The notes beneath the pieces were generated by a model that was given only the letters and a program-made list of their open reading frames with translations, did not search any database and had not been told where the DNA came from. Shown in pieces: positions 1 through 6,652 of a stretch of DNA of 55,475 bases. This DNA is from Sulfuritalea sp. (GTDB lineage: Bacteria > Pseudomonadota > Gammaproteobacteria > Burkholderiales > Rhodocyclaceae): contig JALHPU010000028.1 in assembly GCA_022842325.1 (NCBI GenBank), positions 1-55,475 of the forward strand, in the 5' to 3' direction. The stretch's first letter is position 1, and each line of letters opens with the position of its first letter. The translations under genes were made by a program, and so were the position numbers.

Positions 1-22
1 CGATGTGTTTGTAGCGGGCCAT
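1..22 (-). CDS. 5' end of a transposase (partial, runs off the left edge)
   Basis: Seven codons read MARYKHI on the minus strand, with a good Shine-Dalgarno (GGAGG) four bases before the ATG. From memory, MARYKH- is the usual opening of a group of IS1182/IS5-like transposases. The identification rests only on this short N-terminus and the position beside an integron array. A divergently read integron integrase would also fit this position and orientation, but its usual N-terminus differs. Confidence 0.45.
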
Positions 23-116
23 GAATCCTCCTTCGCAATAACTTATGCTTGGAGTATTGATATTCCATTTGGTTCACGGCACGATGCGTCTATGAAAAGA
101 CTTTTTCTACAGCTTC

Positions 117-123
117 GTTGGGC
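117..123 (+). other. Integron core recombination site (GTTGGGC) opening cassette 1
   Basis: GTTGGGC followed by CTC matches the right end of the attC sites downstream. The 90 bases to its left show no attC-like hairpin arm, so this may be the attI site or an attC cut by the insertion sequence at the left edge. Confidence 0.55.
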
Positions 124-168
124 CTCTCGATGACCACGCACATTGAACGACGTCTATCAGGAGTGTCA

Positions 169-1350
169 ATGATTCTGGCTCGAGTCGCCGTCGTCTTATG
201 TCTTGGGTTATCACTTGGCATTGCGAGAGCGACCGAACCCGAAACAACTGAGCCTGTAAGCCGAAGTATGGGGAGCGAAGTTTCGCTCCCGCAAGGCATC
301 AATATCGATGCCTTGCGAGCCGCCGCAGAGCGCGGCGAACCGTGGGCGCAAAGCAATCTCGGCCTCCTCTATCAAGTGGGCCGCGGTGTGGCAAGGGACG
401 AGCAAGAAGCCGCAAAATGGTTCCGGCGCGCCGCAGAACAACACAACGCGATCGCGCAGTACAACCTCGCAAGGCTTTATGAGAATGGCCGTGGAGTCGC
501 AGTAGACGTTGTCGAGGCGGTAAAGTGGTATCGCCGCTCGGCAGAGCAAGGTTACGCAAACGGGCAATTTTCCTTAGGCAACATGTATCTCTTCGGCACC
601 GGCGTAGAGACGAACCCGGCGCTCGCGGTAACGTGGTTTCTCAAGGCAGCGGAGCAAGGTCATACCAAAGCTCAGAGCAATCTTGCCTCCATGTATTGGC
701 GAGGGCCCGGAGTAATTAAGAATCGCCCTGAGAGTCTGCGTTGGTATCGCAAGGCCGCAGAAGGAGGAGAGCCACTGGCCCAATACAACCTTGGTCTGAT
801 GTATCTGAACGGGTTCGGCGTTATTAAGGATCGCGAGGAAGCTGTAGCTTGGCTTCGCAAAGCGTCCCAAGGCGGCGTGAGCGACGCGACAAAGACGCTC
901 ATCGCGATGCAAACGGTCAGTCAAGCCCTTGAAACCGCGAGGGCAGACTTCATTGCGGATATGAGCGCACGTGCCGAGACGGGGGACGTTGAGGCCCAAA
1001 GTACTCTTGGCCTTTGGTACGAAATGGGAACAAATGTACCGAAGAACGAAGTCCAAGCACTGAAGTGGCATCTCAAGGCCGCGACGCAGGGTCATGTGGG
1101 CTCGCAGCACTCCATTGGCCTCATGTACATGATCGGCCAAGGCACTGCCAAGAACGAAGCCGAAGGTATAGCTTGGTTTCGCAGAGCGGCGGCTCAAGGC
1201 TCCGCTCCTGCTCAGCATAGCCTCGGTATTGCCTACCAAATGGGTAGCGGTGTCGAGAAGGATATCGACGAAGCCGCCAAATGGTATCGGCGAGCCGCAG
1301 ACTCGGGATACCGCCAGGCAAGCGAGGCGTTGGTCAAGTTGAGGGAGTGA
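169..1350 (+). CDS. Secreted Sel1-repeat (TPR-like) protein, cassette 1
   Basis: The 393-aa protein starts with a signal peptide (MILARVAVVLCLGLSLG, then a cleavage region near IARA-TEPE). Eight Sel1-like repeats of about 36 residues follow, each with the pattern AQxxLGxxYxxGxGVxxDxxEAxxWxRKAAEQG. A gap without a clear repeat separates repeats 5 and 6. Sel1 repeats form alpha-solenoids that bind other proteins; no enzyme domain is present. I chose the ATG at 169 because AGGAG lies six bases upstream and the product then has a clean signal peptide. An open frame extends back to the cassette boundary at 118. The gene fills a 1.35-kb integron cassette. Partner and role are unknown. Confidence 0.85.
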   Translation: MILARVAVVLCLGLSLGIARATEPETTEPVSRSMGSEVSLPQGINIDALRAAAERGEPWAQSNLGLLYQVGRGVARDEQEAAKWFRRAAEQHNAIAQYNLARLYENGRGVAVDVVEAVKWYRRSAEQGYANGQFSLGNMYLFGTGVETNPALAVTWFLKAAEQGHTKAQSNLASMYWRGPGVIKNRPESLRWYRKAAEGGEPLAQYNLGLMYLNGFGVIKDREEAVAWLRKASQGGVSDATKTLIAMQTVSQALETARADFIADMSARAETGDVEAQSTLGLWYEMGTNVPKNEVQALKWHLKAATQGHVGSQHSIGLMYMIGQGTAKNEAEGIAWFRRAAAQGSAPAQHSLGIAYQMGSGVEKDIDEAAKWYRRAADSGYRQASEALVKLRE

Positions 1351-1381
1351 TTTGCCGTGAAGTGGATGTCTTGCTATAGAG

Positions 1382-1469
1382 GCCCAACCCTGCGGTCGAC
1401 CCCGTTCGCTTCGCTCTCTGGACGCTGCGCGATGAAGCCGCGCAGCGCCGGTCACCTTGAACGTTGGGC
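1382..1469 (+). repeat. attC site 1 (88 bp)
   Basis: It runs from GCCCAAC at 1382-1388 to GTTGGGC at 1463-1469. An internal imperfect hairpin (GCTGCGCG / CGCGCAGC around GATGAAGC) lies at about 1422-1447. It is nearly identical to attC site 2. Confidence 0.85.
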
Positions 1470-1492
1470 GTCACAAACAACGGGGCGCTAGA

Positions 1493-1882
1493 GTGAAAGG
1501 TGGATTGGAACTGTATGATTCTCGCGTGAGCCAGATAGCTTTGCTGGATGGTGTGGCCACGATCCATTTCTCACACGCCTACATCCACAAATCAAAGGGA
1601 ACACCGGGTAAGGATCGCGGGACTGGATGGAGTCAGGAGGCGCAGCTAGTTTTCTCCGGTGTTGGCGCACTGGGGCGATTGCCATCGTTGCCCAATACGA
1701 TATCGGAAGGGTTCCTGGAGGCTGGTGGCATTCGCTACGAAATTATCCCCTTACCTTTCAAGCGCAAGACTCGCGCGAGACTCAAACTGTGTTTTGCCGA
1801 CGGCATCCAATTTGAGATCGTCGGTGAAAGGCCCTTAATCGAATTGGGTGGAACGCCAATCTACTTGGAGGATCTTCCGTGA
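1493..1882 (+). CDS. Hypothetical cassette protein (129 aa), cassette 2
   Basis: No family is recognised with confidence. The product is a soluble, beta-rich-looking protein without a signal peptide or membrane segment. It alternates short hydrophobic stretches (VATIHFSHAYI, AQLVFSGVGALG) with basic stretches (FKRKTRARLKL). The GTG at 1493 is preferred because an upstream ATG at 1457 lies inside the attC site. The stop at 1880-1882 is immediately followed by the next attC, so the gene and its attC fill the cassette, as is usual for integrons. Most integron cassette products are of unknown function. Confidence 0.65.
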   Translation: MKGGLELYDSRVSQIALLDGVATIHFSHAYIHKSKGTPGKDRGTGWSQEAQLVFSGVGALGRLPSLPNTISEGFLEAGGIRYEIIPLPFKRKTRARLKLCFADGIQFEIVGERPLIELGGTPIYLEDLP

Positions 1883-1883
1883 C

Positions 1884-1971
1884 GCCCAACCCGGCGGTCG
1901 ACCCCGTTCGCTTCGCTCTCTGGACGCTGCGCGATGAAGCCGCGCAGCGTCCCTGACCTTGAACGTTGGGC
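1884..1971 (+). repeat. attC site 2 (88 bp)
   Basis: It runs from GCCCAAC at 1884-1890 to GTTGGGC at 1965-1971. Length and nearly all bases match attC site 1, differing mainly around the right arm of the internal hairpin. Confidence 0.85.
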
Positions 1972-1979
1972 GTCTTGGG

Positions 1980-2234
1980 TCAGTAGTGGAACCGGAGCTG
2001 CACAATTTCTAGCGCATCACTTACAGCGCGATAAACCATGCGATGCTCATCAGTGATCCGGCGCGACCAAAACCCCGATAGCGCATGCTTCAAGGGTTCT
2101 GGCTTGCCCATGCCGCTGAATGGTTCGCGCTGTGCCTCGCGGATCAGTTTATTGATCCGTTCCACCATGCGCTTGTCTTGCTTTTGCCAATACAGGTAGT
2201 CTTCCCATGCCTCATCCGCAAAGATCAGCTTCAC
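1980..2234 (-). CDS. yoeB: YoeB/Txe-family mRNA-interferase toxin
   Basis: The 84-aa protein has the YoeB pattern throughout: WEDYLYWQ near the N-terminus, KINxLIxE-like helix, PFSGMGKPEPLKH, SGxWSRRITDEHRMVY and a C-terminal FHY. The conserved Arg (SRRI) and the penultimate His (FHY) correspond to the catalytic Arg65 and His83 of E. coli YoeB, a ribosome-dependent mRNA endonuclease. Its start overlaps the stop of the antitoxin gene by four bases, so the two are translationally coupled. The pair is opposite in orientation to the cassette array and therefore has to be expressed from its own promoter. Its stop lies nine bases from the end of attC site 2. Confidence 0.92.
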   Translation of the reverse strand: MKLIFADEAWEDYLYWQKQDKRMVERINKLIREAQREPFSGMGKPEPLKHALSGFWSRRITDEHRMVYRAVSDALEIVQLRFHY

Positions 2235-2482
2235 TTGGCCAGCTTCCGCTCAACGCCTTTCCCAGCGTTCAGTTGTGCAATGGCCGAAAGAAGGCGCTTG
2301 GCGTTGGCCGGCGTGCGCAACAGATAGGCCGTTTCTTCAAGTGCTTTGTAATCTTCGAGCGAGAGCATCACAACAGACTGTTCGCCGTTGCGGGTAATGA
2401 TCAAAGCTTCGTGGTCATTGCAAACCCGATCCATTGCGCTTGCGAGGTTTGCACGAACGGTGGTGTAAGTAATCGCATCCAT
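2231..2482 (-). CDS. yefM: YefM/Phd-family antitoxin
   Basis: The 83-aa protein starts MDAITYTTVRANLASAMD and continues VCNDHEALIITRNGEQSVVMLSLEDY, the standard YefM/Phd DNA-binding N-terminal half. The C-terminal half (LLRTPANAKRLLSAIAQL) is the toxin-binding segment. It neutralises YoeB and, in this family, represses the operon cooperatively with the toxin. Two TGTACA-type half-operators lie 16-33 bases upstream of the start. The antitoxin precedes the toxin and overlaps it by four bases, the usual order. In integron arrays such pairs are thought to stabilise the array against cassette loss. Confidence 0.92.
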   Translation of the reverse strand: MDAITYTTVRANLASAMDRVCNDHEALIITRNGEQSVVMLSLEDYKALEETAYLLRTPANAKRLLSAIAQLNAGKGVERKLAK

Positions 2483-2497
2483 GGGTGGCTCCTAAAA

Positions 2498-2515
2498 TGT
2501 ACGTGTTACTGTACA
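2498..2515 (-). promoter_or_regulatory. YefM-type operator: two TGTACA motifs 12 bp apart
   Basis: TGTACG (2498-2503) and TGTACA (2510-2515) have centres 12 bp apart, just upstream of the antitoxin start. The E. coli yefM-yoeB operator is known to carry TGTACA cores with this spacing. The site lies where the minus-strand promoter must be. Confidence 0.7.
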
Positions 2516-2549
2516 GCATCCAGGGCGTGGCGTCCAGCATCGCCAAGAC

Positions 2550-2619
2550 GCCCAACCCGGCAGTCAACAGGACGCCGCGCGATGAAGCCGCGCAGCGCCG
2601 GTGATTTCAGACGTTGGGC
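2550..2619 (+). repeat. attC site 3 (70 bp)
   Basis: It runs from GCCCAAC at 2550-2556 to GTTGGGC at 2613-2619. It shares the GATGAAGCCGCGCAGCGCCG block with sites 1 and 2 but lacks about 18 bp of the left arm. Confidence 0.82.
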
Positions 2620-2665
2620 CTCTTAGACTCATGTCGAACTTTGCCGCCTCTTCCTTTGCGTTGGC

Positions 2666-2687
2666 CGCCGTGTCACCAGCGCCGACT
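2666..2687 (-). repeat. Dispersed 22-bp repeat, copy 1
   Basis: The minus strand differs from the consensus core AGTCGGCGCTGGCGGCACGG at two or three bases (GGTGAC instead of GGCGGC). It lies in the non-coding leader of cassette 4. Confidence 0.55.
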
Positions 2688-2707
2688 CTTGTAGTTCTTC
2701 ACCCGCC

Positions 2708-3028
2708 ATGCCACCTTCACCGTTGAAGTTCTTCCTTGTCCTTGCTTTGCTGGCAGGCACTCCGCTCCAAGCTTCGGAGCAATGGTTCCTCATGGCACGC
2801 CATGGAGAGTGCGCAAGAATTGAGTCACTGAAACGCAAGGTTCCTGATCTGGGCGCGGTCACGGATCCGCAATCCTTTGCGGCGCTTATGCGCAAGAATG
2901 GGTACGCCACAACAATCACCCAGCAGGCACTTTCGAAAGGCGCAGCGTTCGAAGTCATTGTCCCGGCAAAGGAACTATCCTTGGTGTTTGTCACCGCCGA
3001 CTTGTGCAGCACATTCAGCGCCAAGTGA
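2708..3028 (+). CDS. Small exported protein of unknown function, cassette 4
   Basis: The 106-aa product begins with a typical signal peptide (MPPSPLKFFLVLALLAG, then TPLQA-SEQ). About 84 mature residues follow. Two cysteines (one in HGECAR, one in ADLCST near the C-terminus) could form a disulfide in the periplasm. No family is recognised. The gene is followed 23 bases later by an attC, so it is the single gene of its cassette. A longer open frame on the opposite strand covers the same bases but has no matching cassette logic or signal peptide. Confidence 0.65.
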   Translation: MPPSPLKFFLVLALLAGTPLQASEQWFLMARHGECARIESLKRKVPDLGAVTDPQSFAALMRKNGYATTITQQALSKGAAFEVIVPAKELSLVFVTADLCSTFSAK

Positions 3029-3051
3029 GCAATCATTCGCAAGTGCATGAG

Positions 3052-3120
3052 GCCCAACCCATCCATCAACCCGGACGCTGCGCAAAAAGCCGCGCAGCCC
3101 GGTGATTTCAAACTTTATGC
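3052..3120 (+). repeat. attC site 4, degenerate right end
   Basis: The left core GCCCAAC (3052-3058) and the internal hairpin (GCTGCGC / GCGCAGC) are intact. The right core reads TTTATGC where GTTRRRY is expected, so the invariant G at the crossover is lost. The site is probably impaired for recombination and marks the old end of the array. Confidence 0.65.
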
Positions 3121-3138
3121 GTCTCTGAGGAAATCGCC

Positions 3139-3452
3139 GTGGTAGCCAAGTGCTCAGTGTTTATCGCCACAAGTCTTGACGGCTTTATCGCCCGTAGCGA
3201 CGGGAGCATTGATTGGCTGAAGGAGGCAAACAAGTCCGTAACACCCGGAGAAGATTGTGGCTACGGCAAGTTCATGGCCGATGTTGATGCTTTGGTTATG
3301 GGCAGAAACACATTCGAACAGGTACTCACCTTCGATTCCTGGCCCTATGGTTCAACTCCTGTCGTCGTCTTGAGCCATCGAGAAATCTCTTTACCGCCCA
3401 ATCTTCCGCCAAGCGTCTCAGTGTCAAACAAGACGCCGACTGCGTTGGTGCC
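3139..3452 (+). pseudogene. Truncated RibD C-terminal/dihydrofolate-reductase-like gene
   Basis: The first 104 or so codons match the RibD C-terminal/DHFR-like family: SVFIATSLDGFIARSDG, IDWL, then FMADVDALVMGRNTFE and PVVVLSHR. After KTPTALV the similarity stops. The frame then runs on into unrelated codons to 3849, and the second half of the fold, with its GG-containing loop, is missing. The break coincides with the tail of a small open frame that ends at the start of the HicA-like gene. This looks like a deletion that fused two former cassettes. Functional enzyme is unlikely. Confidence 0.7.
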
Positions 3453-3520
3453 ATGGCCGACCGCCTTGAGCAAAACGAGTCGCGTCCCGTCCAGATCAAT
3501 ATCTCCCTTCCCCTCGCCGC

Positions 3521-4093
3521 ATGAGCAATTGGCCGTCCGTCAAGGCCAAACGATTGCTGGCGGCGTTATTTGGTATTGGATGGAAACTCAAACGGCAGTC
3601 TGGATCCCACCGCACGCTGTCGCGCGAAGGATGGCCCGACGTTGTCTTCGCGTTTCACGATGGCGAGGAAATCATTTCCCGGATGCTTGCTCGTATCGCC
3701 AAGCACACAGGCATTACTCCCAACGATTTGCAGGCCTGCCACTTACGGCAGCAAACGAGTTTTCCCGTCGGCCTTCCCTGCCCGCCGTGCCGCCAGAGCC
3801 GACTTTCAGGCGCGGCGGTACGGGCGCTCAGCGCGCCAAGAACAGATAGCCGTGCGGCTGGTTCCGCTCGTCGACCAGCAATGACACCTGCAACTCGACG
3901 CGCAGGCTGTCGGCCCCAGCCGTCCATTGCAGTTCCTGGCGGTGCGTGCGGCCATCGCGCAGGGCTTCCGGCGTCAACACCGCGCGGCAATCCGTCCAGC
4001 CCAGCCGCGCCAGCGCCTCGCGCAGGTCCTGCCCCAACGTCGCCAGCGCCTGCAGTTTGGGCATGGCGGCGACTGCCGGGTTGCAGTAGTTGA
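3521..4093 (+). pseudogene. HicA-like toxin gene with lost stop codon
   Basis: Residues 1-70 match short HicA/YcfA-type toxins: a lysine-rich start, an IGW strand, then KRQSGSHRTL with the catalytic-type His, FAFHDGEEI and LARIAKHTGITPNDL. Relatives normally stop directly after this last motif. Here the next codon is CAG, one transition away from TAG. The frame continues about 120 codons into DNA antisense to the downstream CBS gene, giving a low-complexity Ala/Pro/Arg tail. The ATG overlaps the stop of a 23-codon remnant (ending INISLPLAA) that may be the tail of its antitoxin gene. The toxin domain ends at about 3730. Confidence 0.65.
3783..3804 (-). repeat. Dispersed 22-bp repeat, copy 2
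   Basis: The minus strand matches 21 of 22 consensus bases. It lies about 24 bases downstream of the stop of the CBS-PAS gene, in the same sense as that gene. Confidence 0.65.
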
Positions 4094-5018
4094 CACGGCA
4101 TTCGAGGTCGGTGGCGATCACCGCGGTGCCGGTGGCGGAGCGCAGGATGTTCTCCAGCACGACCTTTTCGTTGACCGCCATCTGCCGGCTCAGCAGGACT
4201 TTCTCCTGGCGCTGCAGCAGGTCCTTGAGGTAGGCGACGTACTGGCCTTCAAGACCATTCACCACGTCGTGGTGGGTCAGCACGCCGCAGACCGCACCGT
4301 CGGCGGCAAGCACGGCAAGCCGGCGGATATGCGCCTGGTCCATGACCTTGACGGAGTCATGCAGCAGGTCCTGCTGCGTGACGGTCTTGACCGGCTTGCT
4401 CATGGTAGCGCCCAGCGTCAGGGCTTCCGGCGCATCGTGCAGATGGCACAGGCGCACGATGTCGCGTTCGGTGAGAACGCCGAGCGGGCGCTTCGCCTCA
4501 TCCACGGCGAAGACGCAGCTGAAGCGGCGCTGGTCCATCAGCGCGACCACCTCGCCCACCGTGGCGGATTCGGGCAGCAGGCCGACGTCGGTGGCCATGG
4601 CGCCGCCGACGTCCTTGAAGCGCATGTAGTACTCGATGCCGAAGTCGCGCAGGATGTCGCTTTCGCTGACCACGCCGACCAGCAGGCCCTCGGCATCGGT
4701 CACCGCGATATGCCGGATGCGCCGCCCGCCCATCAGGTGATAGACGTCCATGCAGTTCTCGGTCTGTTCCACCGTCACCACCGGCGCCTGCATCAGGTCG
4801 GTGCAGCCCAGGCTCTTGAGGCCGCCGGAGCGATGCAGGTTGCGCACCACGTCGCGTTCGGTAACGATGCCCAGCACCAGCCGATCTTCCACCACCAGCA
4901 CCGAGCTGACCGACTTGCTGTGCATCAGTTCGAGAATCTGCGCCGCGGAATAATCCGTCGTCACTTCGCACACCGTGCGCGTCATCAAATCGGAAATCGG
5001 TTTCTTGTTGGTGTCCAT
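3828..5018 (-). CDS. Four-CBS-domain protein with C-terminal PAS domain
   Basis: The 396-aa soluble protein has two Bateman modules (four CBS motifs, about residues 8-255). Each repeat ends in a pattern such as VLGIVTERDVVRN, LVGVVSESDILRD, PLGVLTERDIVRL or VCGVLTHHDVV. CBS pairs bind adenine nucleotides. A short helical linker (LKDLLQRQEKVLLSRQ) leads to a PAS domain (about 285-396) that ends GYLFLAR and stops. In relatives the PAS domain is commonly followed by an output domain such as GGDEF/EAL or a kinase. None is present here, so the gene may have been shortened where the cassette array joins it, or it may act through a partner. Confidence 0.82.
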   Translation of the reverse strand: MDTNKKPISDLMTRTVCEVTTDYSAAQILELMHSKSVSSVLVVEDRLVLGIVTERDVVRNLHRSGGLKSLGCTDLMQAPVVTVEQTENCMDVYHLMGGRRIRHIAVTDAEGLLVGVVSESDILRDFGIEYYMRFKDVGGAMATDVGLLPESATVGEVVALMDQRRFSCVFAVDEAKRPLGVLTERDIVRLCHLHDAPEALTLGATMSKPVKTVTQQDLLHDSVKVMDQAHIRRLAVLAADGAVCGVLTHHDVVNGLEGQYVAYLKDLLQRQEKVLLSRQMAVNEKVVLENILRSATGTAVIATDLECRVNYCNPAVAAMPKLQALATLGQDLREALARLGWTDCRAVLTPEALRDGRTHRQELQWTAGADSLRVELQVSLLVDERNQPHGYLFLAR

Positions 5019-5214
5019 CGGGCGCTTGATCCTTGATCGATTCGTAACGGAATATCCGGCGTCCCCGCCGGTGAGCGGGAAGTATCCCCGGCAGCCAAAG
5101 GCAAGTCAAATATCCGGACGGGTCCGGCAAACAAACGCAGTGAATTTGCGCAATGCGCCGCCACCGCTCTATGATTTGCCCTGTTCCGGAGTTGTCTGAA
5201 GGGAAGTCGCGCAC

Positions 5215-5607
5215 ATGAGCACAGCCGCCGAACGAAACAAGCAGAACGCCATGGCGTTCTATGACCTGATGTTCAATCAGTGCCAGCCGGCGGAAGCCAT
5301 CCGGCGCTACGCCGGCGCGGTTTACACACAGCACAATCCGCATGTCGCCGATGGCAAGGAAGCGTTCATCGCCTATTTCGAGCGCATGGCCATCGACTAT
5401 CCCGGCAAGCAGGTGGTGTTCAAGCGTGCGGTCGCCGAGGGCGATCTGGTGGTGCTGCATTGTCACCAGATCTGGCCGACGTTCAAGGACAGGGACTGGG
5501 CCGGCATGGACATTTTCCGATTCGACCAGGATGGAAAGATCGTCGAGCACTGGGATGTGCTGCAAGTCGTACCCGACACCGCCGCGCACGAGAACACCAT
5601 GTTCTAG
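5215..5607 (+). CDS. SnoaL-like (NTF2-fold) protein
   Basis: The 130-aa product has the SnoaL/ester-cyclase-like pattern: [14 protein letters not shown], a [15 protein letters not shown] motif, VVLHCHQ and a C-terminal WDVLQVVP strand. The fold is a small cone-shaped alpha+beta barrel used for many small-molecule isomerase or hydrolase functions, so the substrate cannot be assigned. A Shine-Dalgarno-like GAAGGGAAG lies upstream of the ATG. It is followed 43 bases later by an aldo/keto reductase gene in the same direction, and the two may be co-transcribed. Confidence 0.82.
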   Translation: MSTAAERNKQNAMAFYDLMFNQCQPAEAIRRYAGAVYTQHNPHVADGKEAFIAYFERMAIDYPGKQVVFKRAVAEGDLVVLHCHQIWPTFKDRDWAGMDIFRFDQDGKIVEHWDVLQVVPDTAAHENTMF

Positions 5608-5650
5608 CCGGACGCCGGTGAACGCCTGACGAACCCGCAACAGCTCGACG

Positions 5651-6556
5651 ATGCCATCGCGCCGCCACTTTCTCGAAGATTCGCTTGCGCTGGCGGCCCT
5701 GTCGATGATGCCGCCGCTGGCCCATGCCGCGCTCCCTGCGACGCGCCCGATTCCGGCGGACGGGCGGCGCCTGCCGGTGATCGGGCTGGGCACCTGGCAG
5801 ACCTTTGATGTCGGCGCTGACGCCACGGCGCGCGCCAAGCTCGGCCGCCTGCTGGCGCGCTTCGCCGAACTGGGCGGCGCGGTGATCGACAGCAGCCCGA
5901 TGTACGGCAGCGCGGAAACGGTGGTCGGCGACCTGGCGCGGGAACGCAAGCTGCGCGAGCGCCTGTTCTTCGCCACCAAGGTGTGGACGCAGGGCAAGGC
6001 CGCCGGCATGGCGCAGATGGAGGAATCGCTGCGGCGCCTGCGTACGCCGCGCATCGAGCTGATGCAGATCCACAACCTGAAGGACTGGCAGCAGCACCTG
6101 CCGACGCTGCGTGCATGGAAGGCGGAGGGACGCATTCGCTATCTCGGCATCACCCACTACAGCCCCGGCGCCTATGCCGAGATCGAGCACATCCTGCGCC
6201 GCGAGCCACTGGACTTCCTGCAGATCAACTATTCGCTGGCGGAACAGGAATCGGCGCAGCGCCTGCTGCCGCTGGCAGTCGAGCGCGGAGTGGCGGTGAT
6301 CGTCAACCGGCCGTTTGCCGAGGGTGCGCTATTCGGCCGGGTGAAGGACCGCGCGCTGCCTGCGGCGGCGGCCGATCATGGCTGCCACAGCTGGGCGCAG
6401 GTTTTCCTGCGCTGGATCCTGGCGCACCCGGCGGTGACTTGCGCGATCCCGGCCAGCAGCCGCTTCGAGCACCTCGAAGACAACATGGCGGCCGGGATGG
6501 GCCGTCTGCCTGGAGTCGAGGAGCAGCAGGCCTTGGCGCGCATCGCGGGGTTCTAG
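5651..6556 (+). CDS. Exported (Tat-type) aldo/keto reductase
   Basis: The 301-aa protein starts with a twin-arginine signal (SRRHFLE, hydrophobic stretch, AHA cleavage site). The aldo/keto reductase barrel follows: LPVIGLGTWQTF, then DSSPMYG (catalytic Asp and Tyr), FFATKVW (catalytic Lys), LMQIHN (catalytic His) and a C-terminal AIPASS cofactor region. The family reduces carbonyls with NAD(P)H. A Tat signal means it folds with its cofactor in the cytoplasm before export. The substrate is unknown. Codons at 5809-5830 coincide with one copy of the dispersed 22-bp repeat. Confidence 0.88.
   Translation: MPSRRHFLEDSLALAALSMMPPLAHAALPATRPIPADGRRLPVIGLGTWQTFDVGADATARAKLGRLLARFAELGGAVIDSSPMYGSAETVVGDLARERKLRERLFFATKVWTQGKAAGMAQMEESLRRLRTPRIELMQIHNLKDWQQHLPTLRAWKAEGRIRYLGITHYSPGAYAEIEHILRREPLDFLQINYSLAEQESAQRLLPLAVERGVAVIVNRPFAEGALFGRVKDRALPAAAADHGCHSWAQVFLRWILAHPAVTCAIPASSRFEHLEDNMAAGMGRLPGVEEQQALARIAGF
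5809..5830 (+). repeat. Dispersed 22-bp repeat, copy 3 (inside the aldo/keto reductase gene)
   Basis: It matches 19 of 22 consensus bases and encodes part of DVGADATAR. This is a weaker copy and could be chance in GC-rich coding DNA. Confidence 0.35.
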
Positions 6557-6561
6557 ACGAG

Positions 6562-6583
6562 AGTCGGCGCTGGTGGCACGGCG
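6562..6583 (+). repeat. Dispersed 22-bp repeat, copy 4
   Basis: It matches 21 of 22 consensus bases, begins five bases after the stop of the aldo/keto reductase gene and has the same sense as that gene. Confidence 0.65.
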
Positions 6584-6604
6584 AAGGCACGGCGGTAAAC
6601 GAAG

Positions 6605-6628
6605 AAAAGCCCGGCTTGCCGGGCTTTT
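6605..6628. terminator. Bidirectional rho-independent terminator
   Basis: AAAAGCCCGG and CCGGGCTTTT form a 10-bp perfect stem with a CTTG loop. It lies between the convergent aldo/keto reductase and thiolase genes and supplies a T-run in both directions. Confidence 0.9.
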
Positions 6629-6652
6629 CCGTGGGCCAAAATCCGATCCGGT

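Larger units (their letters stand above)
117..3740 (+). mobile_element. Integron gene-cassette array (no integrase in the window)
   Basis: Short, mostly single-gene units are separated by elements that begin GCCCAAC and end GTTGGGC, the inverse core sites (RYYYAAC / GTTRRRY) of attC. Cassette boundaries, cut after the G of GTTRRRY, fall at 117/118, 1463/1464, 1965/1966 and 2613/2614. The fourth attC is degenerate and what follows it is decayed. The strong similarity between the attC sites is typical of sedentary chromosomal integrons. The integrase would lie to the left of the window. Confidence 0.85.

Noticed and set aside
574..1455. Minus-strand open frame of 293 codons
   Set aside because: It is antisense to the Sel1-repeat gene, whose repeats and signal peptide are clear.
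2629..3111. Minus-strand open frame of 160 codons in cassette 4
   Set aside because: No family, no ribosome-binding logic, and it runs into attC; the plus-strand gene has a signal peptide and cassette fit.
3927..5036. Plus-strand open frame of 369 codons
   Set aside because: It is the antisense of the CBS-PAS gene and is rich in His/Arg/Ala, typical of an antisense shadow in GC-rich DNA.
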